A stretch of DNA of 64,000 bases from an uncultured Bacteroidota bacterium. Its GTDB lineage: Bacteria; Bacteroidota; Bacteroidia; Bacteroidales; P3. The notes below the pieces were generated by a model that searched no databases, was not told the DNA's origin, and saw only the letters and a program-made list of their open reading frames with translations. The stretch is taken from positions 1 through 64,000 of the forward strand of contig CACXXO010000011.1 of assembly GCA_902771735.1 (NCBI GenBank), written 5' to 3'. This document shows, in pieces, positions 52,000-61,166 of the stretch (position 1 is the first letter of the stretch; every line of letters begins with the position of its first letter). Both the position numbers and the translations under genes were made by a program.

Positions 52000-52085
52000 T
52001 CCTCTCTTACTCCTCTCTTACTCCTCTCTTACTCTTCCCTTACTCTTCCCTTGCTTGGGTAAGAGATGAGCAGGGGAAGGGAAGG
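52000..52085. repeat. 11-nt-unit intergenic element, copy D
   Basis: Five 11-nt units: TCCTCTCTTAC at 52000, 52011 and 52022, TCTTCCCTTAC at 52033 and TCTTCCCTTGC at 52044. Read with a shifted frame each unit begins ACTCC or ACTCT, as in copies A-C. The right side (52055-52085) holds partly complementary words (GGGTAAGAGA, AGGGGAAGGGAAGG) and runs up to the giant gene's stop codon. Pairing is weaker than in A-C, so membership is less sure. Confidence 0.75.
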
Positions 52086-55000
52086 TCATCTCACCACCTC
52101 GATGACGCCGTTGCGCTTGACGAGGCCGAAGTTGTTCTTCGCCATGAACCGGAAGTAGTAGGTGCCGTCGGGGGAGCGGGTGTCGAGAGGGTCCCAGAAG
52201 TCGCTCTCCTTCGAGATGTTTTTCACATGATAGACAGGAGCGCCGAAGCGGTCGTAGATCCAGAGCTCGTTCATGGAGTATTCGCCCATCTCGAGGAGGT
52301 TGACAACGCGCCAGATGTCGTTGATGCCGTCTCCGTTGGGTGTTACCGTGTTGGGGAACTGGAGATAGGTGTTGACGATGCGGACAGGGATGGTGGCAGT
52401 GTCGGTGCAGACGAGGGTGTCGGAGCGGATGGGGGAGAGGGTGATGGTGTGGGTGAGGTAGGCGATGAGTTGCACGGGATACTCGCCGGTGTCAGTGTTG
52501 ACCTCCCAAACGTAGTAGGGGTCGACGGCGAAGGCGGAGTCGTAGCTGTTGGCTCCGGGGTCCTTGGGGAAAAGCCACAGGTAGGTTGGTGGTGCCGCCA
52601 GGGTCGGGAAGGGAGAGAGGGTGTCGCTCGGGAAGAAGCTTTGGTTATAGAATTGAGCCTCGGGGTTGTGGATGGAGAGGTGGTCGGGCGAGAAAAGGAA
52701 GGAGGCCTGAGGACGGGAGAAGACCCAGAGGAGGGAGTCGCGGCCGATGGTATCGTGGCATCCTTCGGGACTGATGGCGATGAGTTGGAAGGAGAAGATG
52801 CCGAGCGAGTCGACGGTGGTCGAGAAGAGAGTGTTGGTGTCCGATAGTGCCAATGTGTCGTAGCCCTCTTGCCAGAATGTCCACTCGCGCGAGACTGACG
52901 TTGAAGTGTCGCGGAAACTCAGTGTAGGCGCCACGCAGGCAAGGAATGTCGTGTCGTAGTGTACCCAATCGCCATCGTCGAGGCTCACCTCGGGAGAAAG
53001 ACGGAAGGATGAGTCGCGTGCCTGAAGCGACACATGTACCAGACTGTCGCAGCCCATGACGGACAGATGTGGACTGTCGAAGTCAATAGGTCCGCCATAG
53101 TCGACGCCCTCGTAGGCGAAAGGCATGTGTGGGCACACCCAGATGGTATCCGACACCTCGTAGGTGGGCATCACCGTGAACACCAGTGTCACCACCGAAT
53201 CTGTTGCGTGTACCGTCGAGAGTGTCGTTGTTGCCACCGTGTCGGTGCTCATCGTGAGTCCCTGCCACACATAAGGCAGCTCGTTATCGCACCTGTTTAC
53301 CGAATCGGTCACTGCATAGTTGCGCCAGATGTGTAGTGAATAGTGGACCACGCTATCGCAGCCGACGGCGTTGGGGATGATGGCCACCGTGTCGAACAAC
53401 GTCACCAACGCTCCGTCAGTCTCGTTCTGAGTATAGCTTGCGGAAAGTCCTAATGGCGGTGTGTATGAGGGGAGACTGTTCTGTAGGAGGGTATCAGCGA
53501 TGGTGGCATTGGAATTGAATCGTATGTGCAGAACCATTGTGATAAGGGAGTCGGCTCCATGAGCGGTGGGTATTGTTATTTGGTGGGTGATTGCGTTTGT
53601 GGCTGAATCGATTTCGTTAGGATAGAATGCGACATTGTTCCACAGTAAAGGCAACTGCCCTTCGCATACGGTACGATTAATCGTGGTGTCTTGGTTGTGG
53701 TAGACTGTCAAGTTGAAGGTTATGTTGCTGTCGCAGTCTTGCGAGTTTGTAATGGTGAGGATATAACCCATGGTGTCAGCGTTGAAACTGATGCCATTCC
53801 AGATGTAGGGCAGGCTGTTCTCAACCACGTAGTGATGGATGACTGTGTCGGCAGAGTGGCGTATGTGGAGATGGAGTGAGGTCGTGCTGTCGCAATTCAC
53901 ATAATTGAGGGTGGTTCTGGTGACGACAGTGTCGATACTATAGTTGACTCCGTACCATATGAAGTTGTCGCACTCACTGGCCATTGTGTCGGCTGCCGAC
54001 GTGGGCCTCACATCAAGGATAAGCGTGTGGATGGAATCGCAGATGCCGTCATTGTCGACATGCACGTTGATATGTGTTCCGGCATCGGTGTAGGTGCCGC
54101 CGAAGAATGTGTAGCTTTGGTTGTCGCAGATGGAAACATTGGCGGTGTCGAAGAATGTGGTTGCAGATGCATCGCTCACGGTGAGCCATAGGTGGTAGCT
54201 GCTGTCGCATCCAGCAGCGGAGAGTATGTTGTTGTGATATTCCGCGCTCGTCGTGCCCGGCAGGAAGACCGTGTCGGAATAGCTATAGGGTAGCAGGGGA
54301 GAGCATATATGGACCGTGTCCTCGTGACGGTATACAGGGTTGACGGTTACAGAGTGGCTAAGGTCGAAGAGGCAGCCATAGTCGTCGGTCGTTTGCAGGG
54401 TATATGTGTTGCTGCCCATGGTATAGGATGAGGGCGATAGGGGCAATAACCAGATGTCGCCGTTGGCCGTCCATGAGCTACTACTGTCGGGGTGGGCGTC
54501 ATAAAGTCTCAGGGTGTCATTATCGCCTATGCATAGTGTTGAAGGTCCTTCTATGCGTGGTGTATGTGGTGGGAAAGCCAATGTGAGAGAAAAAACCATA
54601 GTGTCGGTACAGGTGCCGCCGGCAATTTTGCTAATCAACGTCACTGTGTATGTACCAGCGCTGTCATAATGGCTTTGCCCGTGGTAATGGGTGCTCGTTT
54701 CGCCATTGCCGAAATCCCAGATGGCACTCTCACATGTCTCGCCAGCAATTGGGGTTATGCCGTCGGCGCTGACGGTGCTGGTGTTGGAGAAAACGACGTC
54801 GAAGCCGCAGTTCGCCATGGTTACTGTTGTGTCGAACGATGCCATCGGGTAGCGGGTGCCGCCGTAGGCGCTGATAGTGTAAAGGCAGCTTTCGTTGTCG
54901 ATCTTGGTCAGGTCGCAATAGTATGTGATATCAGCCGTTGGGAAGGTGACACTCTGTGCCGTGGATATGGTGGAGGAACTCTGGTTGCTGTACCATCGGT

Positions 55001-58000
55001 AGTTGAATCCTGGAGGCGCTGTGAATGTGTTGCTGTCGATATCGCCGCAGGCTTTTGTCTCCAGCGTTTTGCGCATGCATTCCAATGTGAAGTAGGCATA
55101 GCCAAAATGGGAGCCTTCATTACAGTCGAAGGTGGTTAGGCGTACATATACCTGTTGGTTGGCATACGCTGTGAGGTCGATACCCACGCTGGTCCAGTCT
55201 TTCCAAAGTACGTTGTTGGGTGCCGAATTCCACCCTAACGATGCATTGGCGATGAAATCTGCTGAGGTGCATTCGGGGTTGATTGGGCTGAAGGTTGAGT
55301 CGAGTACTTCAACACGGAACCGCGGCTGGTCGCTTGGGTCGTGCATGGGGTCTTGCAGCACGGCGGCATAGCGCAGCAGGATGAGTTCGAACGATGCTGT
55401 ATCTACCAACAGACTGTAGGTGATGGCTTCGGCTTGGGGTGCCTCCATGTCGGTGCCGGGGTTCCCGAGGCGGACACTTGAGGTGGCCCCTTCCGGCACC
55501 ATAGACAGCAGACCCGTTGTGTTTGGATCGCGTGCCGAGGTATCGTAGCAGATGGAGTGTCGGCTGTCGGGGTGCGAATAGCCGTAGTCGACCACTCCGG
55601 AAACAGCGTAGGGATTGTGGTAGGTACCGGTAGTGAAGAGCGCCGACGGGGAATGTAGGTCGGTGGTATTGATGCATCCGGTGCCTGGGTTGGGGGTGAT
55701 TAGTTTGATGCTGTCGGCATAGTGCATTGCGCAGATGCCAGTATCGTTGATACGGCTGGCGAAGAGGAATGTATAGGGGTCCAAGGGATTCAGCCCGTCT
55801 ATCGTCAAGGGTGAAGTTGGGTTGTAGTAAATGTGTAGCACGGTGTCGCCTTGTTTGACGGTGAGTGTTGTTGCGGGATTTCCTACGCTGCTCCATCCAA
55901 GGGTGATGGCATCATGCTCCACCTGCATCACAGTAAGGCCATGTGCCACAGAGGTGTCTATCCGGATGTTGTCGATTTTTCCATCGCCTTTGAAAGCTAT
56001 GTAATGGGCATTGGAAGGTGCAGAAGAGAAATCAACCAGGTAGCGCTGCCAGGTGCTTGTATCTTGCGAGGCCAGGATGGCAGCACTCCAGAATGTTTGC
56101 GGGTCGTTAGGGTTAATCATAGTACCTACGCGTAGGCGGTCGGAGACTTTGCCGGGTTTGTACCAAAGGCTGATGCCGACCTTTTGCAACGAGTCTATGT
56201 TGATGTCGGGAGTGGCGGCAATGCCCGTAAGATTCAAAACACCGTTGCTGACGTTGGCGTTTGTGTCTGACAAAGTCCAGCCTTTCAGCGCTACTGTTGG
56301 TGTGGTGTCGAAGTCGATACAAAGTGGGATATCCAATGGCGCGATGCCTGTGCGAAGCCTTTGGGGAGTGCATGTCGTTTCCGTGCTGTCACAACGGAAA
56401 TAGAAATCGTAGGTTGTCTCTCCCCAAAGGGTAATGGTAGTGGGCACGTGGTCTATCCTCATGAATGTACTGTCCCAGGGGTTGTCTATATTTTTAATTG
56501 CCACATAAAAACCAGGGGCAGAGGCATTGATCTCTACTTTGTTCCAGCGGACAAGGGAGGCCGAGGCGGTGGCTGCAGGACATGGGGTGACGTAATAGTT
56601 GCCGACGGCCAGCTGCCCATAGCAGTCAGTGCATTGGCCGCTTCGGTGGCGGAATGCTATCCAGCGTCCTTTGCCGGGATAGTTGGAGAAGTCGACCGTG
56701 TAATTCTGCCATCGATTGTGGTCGCCACTGTAGAGGAATGTGTCTATAACGGTGAAGGACCCAGTATCAAAAGCATCCTCCATTACTCCCACTTCTATCA
56801 TCTCTCCGATGCGGTCGGAGTTATATTCGAAACGCATGGTTAGTTGTTGGATGGAGTCGACATCAAAATCTGGCAGCAGTCGGTAGGCATAGTTGTTGGG
56901 GTCGTTGTTGATACGCATGTTGTGAGGTCGACGGTTCCGATAATAATCGTCCCACGTGTCTCCGTAGCCGCGGTACTGCCAATCCCAATATTCATCCTTC
57001 GAGCATAAGGGTAGATCCATCAGGGCACTCAGTTGCCATCTCTCGTTTTCTCGGCCACAGATATAGCCATTCGAGTCCTGTGCCACCGTGAGATAGATGT
57101 CGCTGAAACTATCCTCAACAAAGTAGTAGGGATTGGTGGTGACGTGCAATACACTGTCTCGACCGTCGTCGCGGCGGTAGCGTGCATAATAGTCTACAAT
57201 GGAATCCTCGGTTTCGGCGGTCAGCCGTAGGGTGTGCCAATCGATAAGGCCGATTTTCACCTTGGGAATCTCGGAAATGGATATGTAGTCTAGGAGCACA
57301 AGGTTGTTGGCACGGAAGGCTATGCGGCGACTCCCAAGGGCGTTGATTTGTATGGTCATTTCTTCCCACCCCGAGATGCGGTTGGTGTCTATCGGGATGA
57401 ATGTCGATGTGTCGCCTGCGGCATCGACGGTGCCAATCTGGATCGAGTTGTTGTACCACGAATGGAATCTCATCTTTACCGACATGGGTCCGTCGTGGTC
57501 GATTTGTGGTAATACCACTTTCTGGTTCTCTCGCCACCATTCTCCAATCCTAAGGGGCGTCTCTCCCCACCCCAACTCAAGGCTCGGAACAATATCGGGA
57601 TCGTAAAAGAATGTCCAGTTGGCCGGTATCCCCATACCATTGGCTCCAATCTCAAAGTTGACGCAGTAAGGCAACGTGAGGCTGTCGTTTATCGTGATGA
57701 TGGTGTCAGGAGTGCAGTCGGTGTAGTCGCCGATACACTGGTAGCTGAATCGGTACGTGTGGTCAAGCTGCAGGCTGCTGATGACGAATGGCGTTTCGGT
57801 GATATAGAAGGTCTGTTCCTTGCCGTCCCCTGTATCCGTCACCGTGAGTAGGTAATTGGCTCCTCCACCTACCACCTCGCAAAATACCTTCCCTCCCTCC
57901 TCGTTGAAGCGCACAATCCGACAGCCGCTGATACCTATCATGTCCACCTCTGCCGTATCCCAACTGAAAAGTGCCAATTGGGCGTCCGTCGGCATGGGGG

Positions 58001-61000
58001 GCAGATAGAATGTCGCTTCGCTTCCGGCTACAGTGTCTGTAATGGTATAGGTAACACTGTCTGTTGTGTAGCCTGTCAGCAGCGGGCTTGTGCCCGTTTT
58101 CTTCAATGTGAGTCGGTATCCACTCATGTCACCCACTGGCGGCAACACGGCATGTCCCTTGAATCTCAGCACCCCGTTGTCAATCCCTGCTCCATCATCG
58201 AAGAACCATCCTCCCGGAAGCTCGTTCCCCTGCAACTCGTCGAAGGTGTAGCACCCCGTTTGGCCTCCGTATGCCGCAGTGATGAAATAGCCCGCATAAG
58301 ATACGCAGCTGTTCGTGTCCGTCAGCGGGCGGACATACATCAAGTAGAGGGTGCCCGTGTCTAAATTGCCGACTCTCAGATCGGGATACATCAGCTCCAG
58401 CGTGTCGCCTCCGCCGATGAGCGTGAGTTGCACACTGTCGGTGCTCTCAAACGCTGCTGTGTCAAATCCGACATACGAGGGTGTGAGGCTGTCGTATGAA
58501 AGGTGGCTCATCTGTATTTCGTCAATATACACTCGATGGTAGGAGTACGCAATCGGGTGCCACCAGCGCAGCGCTATGCGCCCTTCTGCATCCGCCACAC
58601 TGTCCGGGATGGGATAGACATAGTGTTGCCGGTTGTCACCGATGGTTATCGTGTCGAATGCCTTGAATATGTTGTCGGCATATTCGTTCCACGTGCCAAT
58701 CACTAAATAGGACACCGGCGTCGATGCAGCGGCGTAAAAACTCAACACACTGCCACTGTCTCTTTCAACATCAGGCATCAAGGCAGTCGAATAATAATAG
58801 TCGCGGAATCCGTACGAGCCCAGCTCAAGTGTTCTCTCGGCTCCGTAATACCATGGGTGGTCTGTTATTTGGGGCGTGTTGTACAGCGTTTGCGGTCTGC
58901 GCCAGTCCCCCGACCAATTGTCCCACACATAGTCCATCCCTGCGAAATCCTCGCAGTAAGGCAATGGATAATCCTCCAGGGCCGTGAAGACCTGCGTCCT
59001 GAAGTCGCATGGGTCTCCACCACAGGGTCGCCAGGCTATAAAGTCATATTCTGTCCCTGGCTGCAGGCCCCTTATCGTCATCCTGCTGCTCCCTATGGCC
59101 GTGTCGCGCAATCCGCTGCCTGTGGCAAAGTTCCTCGGTCCGTATTCCACAATCACCGTGTCGCACCCGCCATCCGTGATGGGGTCCCACCGCAGTTCTA
59201 CCTTCGTGCCCCTCACATGGGCTGCATGGGTGTTCACCAACGGATAGTCCCCAATCCTCACATTGCGGACATGCAGGCAATAGTAGTCCGGTCCCCCCTC
59301 AGCCTTGAAGGCCACATAGTGGTCCGTCCTGTTGTCGGGTATCCTAACCGTCTCGCTGTGCCAGAAGCCCTCGTCGTTGTAATAATAGGATGCAACCGGC
59401 TCGAACGTCGACGTGTCGTCGGGATATCGCATCGTGCCTACAACCAGGGTCATCCCGCCGTACGAGGTGTTCCGGTCAAAGCTCACAGTGCGGCCCGCAA
59501 TCGCGACATTGGGCGACACCAGGTAGTTCTCCGCGTGGATGTCGCCCGCCCCGTTCCCCGCATTGTCGCTGTATGAGCTTTTTATCGTGCTCCATCCGTA
59601 CGGGAGCCCCCCCTGCATCGTCTCGCAGAGGTTGTCGTTCGCACCCAGTGCCTCCATCGTCCGGACCGTGAGGGATACCGGCAATCCGTTCGCTCCTCCA
59701 CAAGTGGGATAGATCGTGAATCGGTAGCGCCTCTCCGGCTGCAGGCCTCCCACCTCCAAGGGGGAGGTGACATCCGTCAACGTCCGCACAGGTGTCGACC
59801 CATTTGCCTGTTCGATCGTCAGGTCGCATCTCGGGTTCCCTATCGTATTCCACGCAAGGGTGACGCTGTCGGCCATCAGTCGGTAGGCCTCGAGACCCTC
59901 CACCCCGCATTCCTCTACGCGGAAGTCGTCGACATAGATGCGTCTGCCCGTCCCCTCCTGCATTCCCTGCTGCATCATCAGGGCAACTCTCTTCCCCGCC
60001 GCTATGCTGTCAAATCGCAACGTCCTCTCCACCCATTCCGTGTTCGTATTGATCACAATCGTGTCAAGTGGCGTAAAACCGCAAAGCGCCAGCGACGCCA
60101 CTGCCGTGTCGGCCGTCCCGACCACCACCCGCGTCCTCTCGTGCGACGCCCTCAGCCGCAGGCTGACGCTCCAACTGCCCCCGTCCCTCATCCTCGGCGT
60201 CGTCACTATGGAGAAATGTCCCCCTAAGTCATTCCCTCCACACCCCACCAGCAGCGATCTCTGGCGGCTGTAATAATAGTCGTCCACCACCCGCGGCCGG
60301 CTCTCCTCGTCGTCGAAGTTCATCGCCCTCAGCCAGCACCCAGGCACGCTGTCCCTCTCCACGTCGTCGAAAGTCTCCCGGAAGGGCGTCCACGTCCACC
60401 CCGTGCAGGGCGTGCGGAACATCGTCCTCGTCCTCGCAAATCCACAACCCTCGCTACCTACGATGGCCACCTCCGCCTCCTCCTGCATGCTCGGCGCAAG
60501 CCCGTGGAGGGTAGCCGTCGTCGCCATAGTCGTGTCCACCGGAACCCCGTTCAACGAGATACGGTAACCCGTGCCGGCGGGTGCCGATGTCTGCCAGTTG
60601 AGAGTCGCCGTGCAGCTGCCGTCCGCCTCAGCAGCCGTGGTCACCGTCAGGTCGCTGGGACGTTCGTCGCAGCACAACTCCGGGTGCAGACTCCTCCATA
60701 CGAAATCCATCTGCTCGTCGTCGCCCGTGTCCGTGTGGAACCAGATCACAAACACACCACTATTCGCCGTGAGCTCCAGCGTGTTGCTGCCCACCCAGCT
60801 GTAGTCCGCCAGCAGCACGCCACCCGACCCCGGTCGCCCGTCCCAGATCCTCAGCTCCCCGTCCCATATCCCGTAACTGCCGTCGAGCGTCAGCTCCTCC
60901 CCGGCCTCCCCCTCTATCACTACCCAGCCCCCATAACTCCGATACGGAAAACTCGCGTAGGCCCTGATCCGCCCCTCCGTTACCCCTTCTGTGCATACAT

Positions 61001-61136
61001 TGATATACAATGTGTCGCTCTCCTGCAAATATTGTATGTCTTGTTGCGAGTACGCTTTGCTGGATAGTGCCATTATGCTCAAGGTTAATAGTAATCCTTT
61101 TGTTATTGTGTATCTGTATTTGTTTGTGCTTTTCAT
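52086..61136 (-). CDS. Giant multidomain surface protein with type B T9SS sorting domain
   Basis: 3016 residues. Signal MKSTNKYRYTITKGLLLTLS, cleaved near AYSQ. Then: a CUB-like domain (~30-150); about seven jelly-roll 'choice-of-anchor'/MAM-like domains of ~150 residues, many opening with P-x-C-x-x-F (LPYCEDFAGMDYVWDNWSGD, LPYCVNFEIGANGMGIPANW, IPLCIDFDTTPTVALKGWTL), alternating with Fn3-like linkers (LQPGTEYDFIAWRPCGG); a domain with YAAVLQDPMHDPSDQPRF; a PKD domain (WDFGNGETSTHYHGQSHYDS); eight C-x-N/W...CDS repeats; a further PKD-like part; and a type B sorting domain (FPNTVTPNGDGINDIWRVVN ... NGVIEVVR). It should leave through SprA and act at the surface, probably in adhesion or glycan binding; no catalytic motif is seen. 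The gene lies 30 bases downstream of its paralog and is probably co-transcribed. Confidence 0.88.
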   Translation of the reverse strand: MKSTNKYRYTITKGLLLTLSIMALSSKAYSQQDIQYLQESDTLYINVCTEGVTEGRIRAYASFPYRSYGGWVVIEGEAGEELTLDGSYGIWDGELRIWDGRPGSGGVLLADYSWVGSNTLELTANSGVFVIWFHTDTGDDEQMDFVWRSLHPELCCDERPSDLTVTTAAEADGSCTATLNWQTSAPAGTGYRISLNGVPVDTTMATTATLHGLAPSMQEEAEVAIVGSEGCGFARTRTMFRTPCTGWTWTPFRETFDDVERDSVPGCWLRAMNFDDEESRPRVVDDYYYSRQRSLLVGCGGNDLGGHFSIVTTPRMRDGGSWSVSLRLRASHERTRVVVGTADTAVASLALCGFTPLDTIVINTNTEWVERTLRFDSIAAGKRVALMMQQGMQEGTGRRIYVDDFRVEECGVEGLEAYRLMADSVTLAWNTIGNPRCDLTIEQANGSTPVRTLTDVTSPLEVGGLQPERRYRFTIYPTCGGANGLPVSLTVRTMEALGANDNLCETMQGGLPYGWSTIKSSYSDNAGNGAGDIHAENYLVSPNVAIAGRTVSFDRNTSYGGMTLVVGTMRYPDDTSTFEPVASYYYNDEGFWHSETVRIPDNRTDHYVAFKAEGGPDYYCLHVRNVRIGDYPLVNTHAAHVRGTKVELRWDPITDGGCDTVIVEYGPRNFATGSGLRDTAIGSSRMTIRGLQPGTEYDFIAWRPCGGDPCDFRTQVFTALEDYPLPYCEDFAGMDYVWDNWSGDWRRPQTLYNTPQITDHPWYYGAERTLELGSYGFRDYYYSTALMPDVERDSGSVLSFYAAASTPVSYLVIGTWNEYADNIFKAFDTITIGDNRQHYVYPIPDSVADAEGRIALRWWHPIAYSYHRVYIDEIQMSHLSYDSLTPSYVGFDTAAFESTDSVQLTLIGGGDTLELMYPDLRVGNLDTGTLYLMYVRPLTDTNSCVSYAGYFITAAYGGQTGCYTFDELQGNELPGGWFFDDGAGIDNGVLRFKGHAVLPPVGDMSGYRLTLKKTGTSPLLTGYTTDSVTYTITDTVAGSEATFYLPPMPTDAQLALFSWDTAEVDMIGISGCRIVRFNEEGGKVFCEVVGGGANYLLTVTDTGDGKEQTFYITETPFVISSLQLDHTYRFSYQCIGDYTDCTPDTIITINDSLTLPYCVNFEIGANGMGIPANWTFFYDPDIVPSLELGWGETPLRIGEWWRENQKVVLPQIDHDGPMSVKMRFHSWYNNSIQIGTVDAAGDTSTFIPIDTNRISGWEEMTIQINALGSRRIAFRANNLVLLDYISISEIPKVKIGLIDWHTLRLTAETEDSIVDYYARYRRDDGRDSVLHVTTNPYYFVEDSFSDIYLTVAQDSNGYICGRENERWQLSALMDLPLCSKDEYWDWQYRGYGDTWDDYYRNRRPHNMRINNDPNNYAYRLLPDFDVDSIQQLTMRFEYNSDRIGEMIEVGVMEDAFDTGSFTVIDTFLYSGDHNRWQNYTVDFSNYPGKGRWIAFRHRSGQCTDCYGQLAVGNYYVTPCPAATASASLVRWNKVEINASAPGFYVAIKNIDNPWDSTFMRIDHVPTTITLWGETTYDFYFRCDSTETTCTPQRLRTGIAPLDIPLCIDFDTTPTVALKGWTLSDTNANVSNGVLNLTGIAATPDINIDSLQKVGISLWYKPGKVSDRLRVGTMINPNDPQTFWSAAILASQDTSTWQRYLVDFSSAPSNAHYIAFKGDGKIDNIRIDTSVAHGLTVMQVEHDAITLGWSSVGNPATTLTVKQGDTVLHIYYNPTSPLTIDGLNPLDPYTFLFASRINDTGICAMHYADSIKLITPNPGTGCINTTDLHSPSALFTTGTYHNPYAVSGVVDYGYSHPDSRHSICYDTSARDPNTTGLLSMVPEGATSSVRLGNPGTDMEAPQAEAITYSLLVDTASFELILLRYAAVLQDPMHDPSDQPRFRVEVLDSTFSPINPECTSADFIANASLGWNSAPNNVLWKDWTSVGIDLTAYANQQVYVRLTTFDCNEGSHFGYAYFTLECMRKTLETKACGDIDSNTFTAPPGFNYRWYSNQSSSTISTAQSVTFPTADITYYCDLTKIDNESCLYTISAYGGTRYPMASFDTTVTMANCGFDVVFSNTSTVSADGITPIAGETCESAIWDFGNGETSTHYHGQSHYDSAGTYTVTLISKIAGGTCTDTMVFSLTLAFPPHTPRIEGPSTLCIGDNDTLRLYDAHPDSSSSWTANGDIWLLPLSPSSYTMGSNTYTLQTTDDYGCLFDLSHSVTVNPVYRHEDTVHICSPLLPYSYSDTVFLPGTTSAEYHNNILSAAGCDSSYHLWLTVSDASATTFFDTANVSICDNQSYTFFGGTYTDAGTHINVHVDNDGICDSIHTLILDVRPTSAADTMASECDNFIWYGVNYSIDTVVTRTTLNYVNCDSTTSLHLHIRHSADTVIHHYVVENSLPYIWNGISFNADTMGYILTITNSQDCDSNITFNLTVYHNQDTTINRTVCEGQLPLLWNNVAFYPNEIDSATNAITHQITIPTAHGADSLITMVLHIRFNSNATIADTLLQNSLPSYTPPLGLSASYTQNETDGALVTLFDTVAIIPNAVGCDSVVHYSLHIWRNYAVTDSVNRCDNELPYVWQGLTMSTDTVATTTLSTVHATDSVVTLVFTVMPTYEVSDTIWVCPHMPFAYEGVDYGGPIDFDSPHLSVMGCDSLVHVSLQARDSSFRLSPEVSLDDGDWVHYDTTFLACVAPTLSFRDTSTSVSREWTFWQEGYDTLALSDTNTLFSTTVDSLGIFSFQLIAISPEGCHDTIGRDSLLWVFSRPQASFLFSPDHLSIHNPEAQFYNQSFFPSDTLSPFPTLAAPPTYLWLFPKDPGANSYDSAFAVDPYYVWEVNTDTGEYPVQLIAYLTHTITLSPIRSDTLVCTDTATIPVRIVNTYLQFPNTVTPNGDGINDIWRVVNLLEMGEYSMNELWIYDRFGAPVYHVKNISKESDFWDPLDTRSPDGTYYFRFMAKNNFGLVKRNGVIEVVR
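52090..52480 (-). repeat. Near-identical 3' end shared with the neighbouring paralog (copy 1)
   Basis: This stretch and 61171-61560 differ by only scattered single bases over roughly 390 bp, at about 94% identity by eye. It covers the type B sorting domain and the ~50 residues before it. Upstream the two genes diverge quickly, so this end is either under strong constraint or kept alike by gene conversion. Confidence 0.88.
53018..54330 (-). repeat. Array of eight CDS-type repeats in the 3016-residue protein
   Basis: Eight units of about 50-60 residues, each with a DT or AT entry, a C/W-containing strand (ECDNFIWYGVNY, RCDNELPYVWQG), and an exit such as NCDSTTSLHLHI or GCDSVVHYSLHI. Units 4-7 have no counterpart in the adjacent paralog, which has only four. 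Confidence 0.85.
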
Positions 61137-61166
61137 CTCTTAATTCTTAATTCTCTTTTCTTGTTT

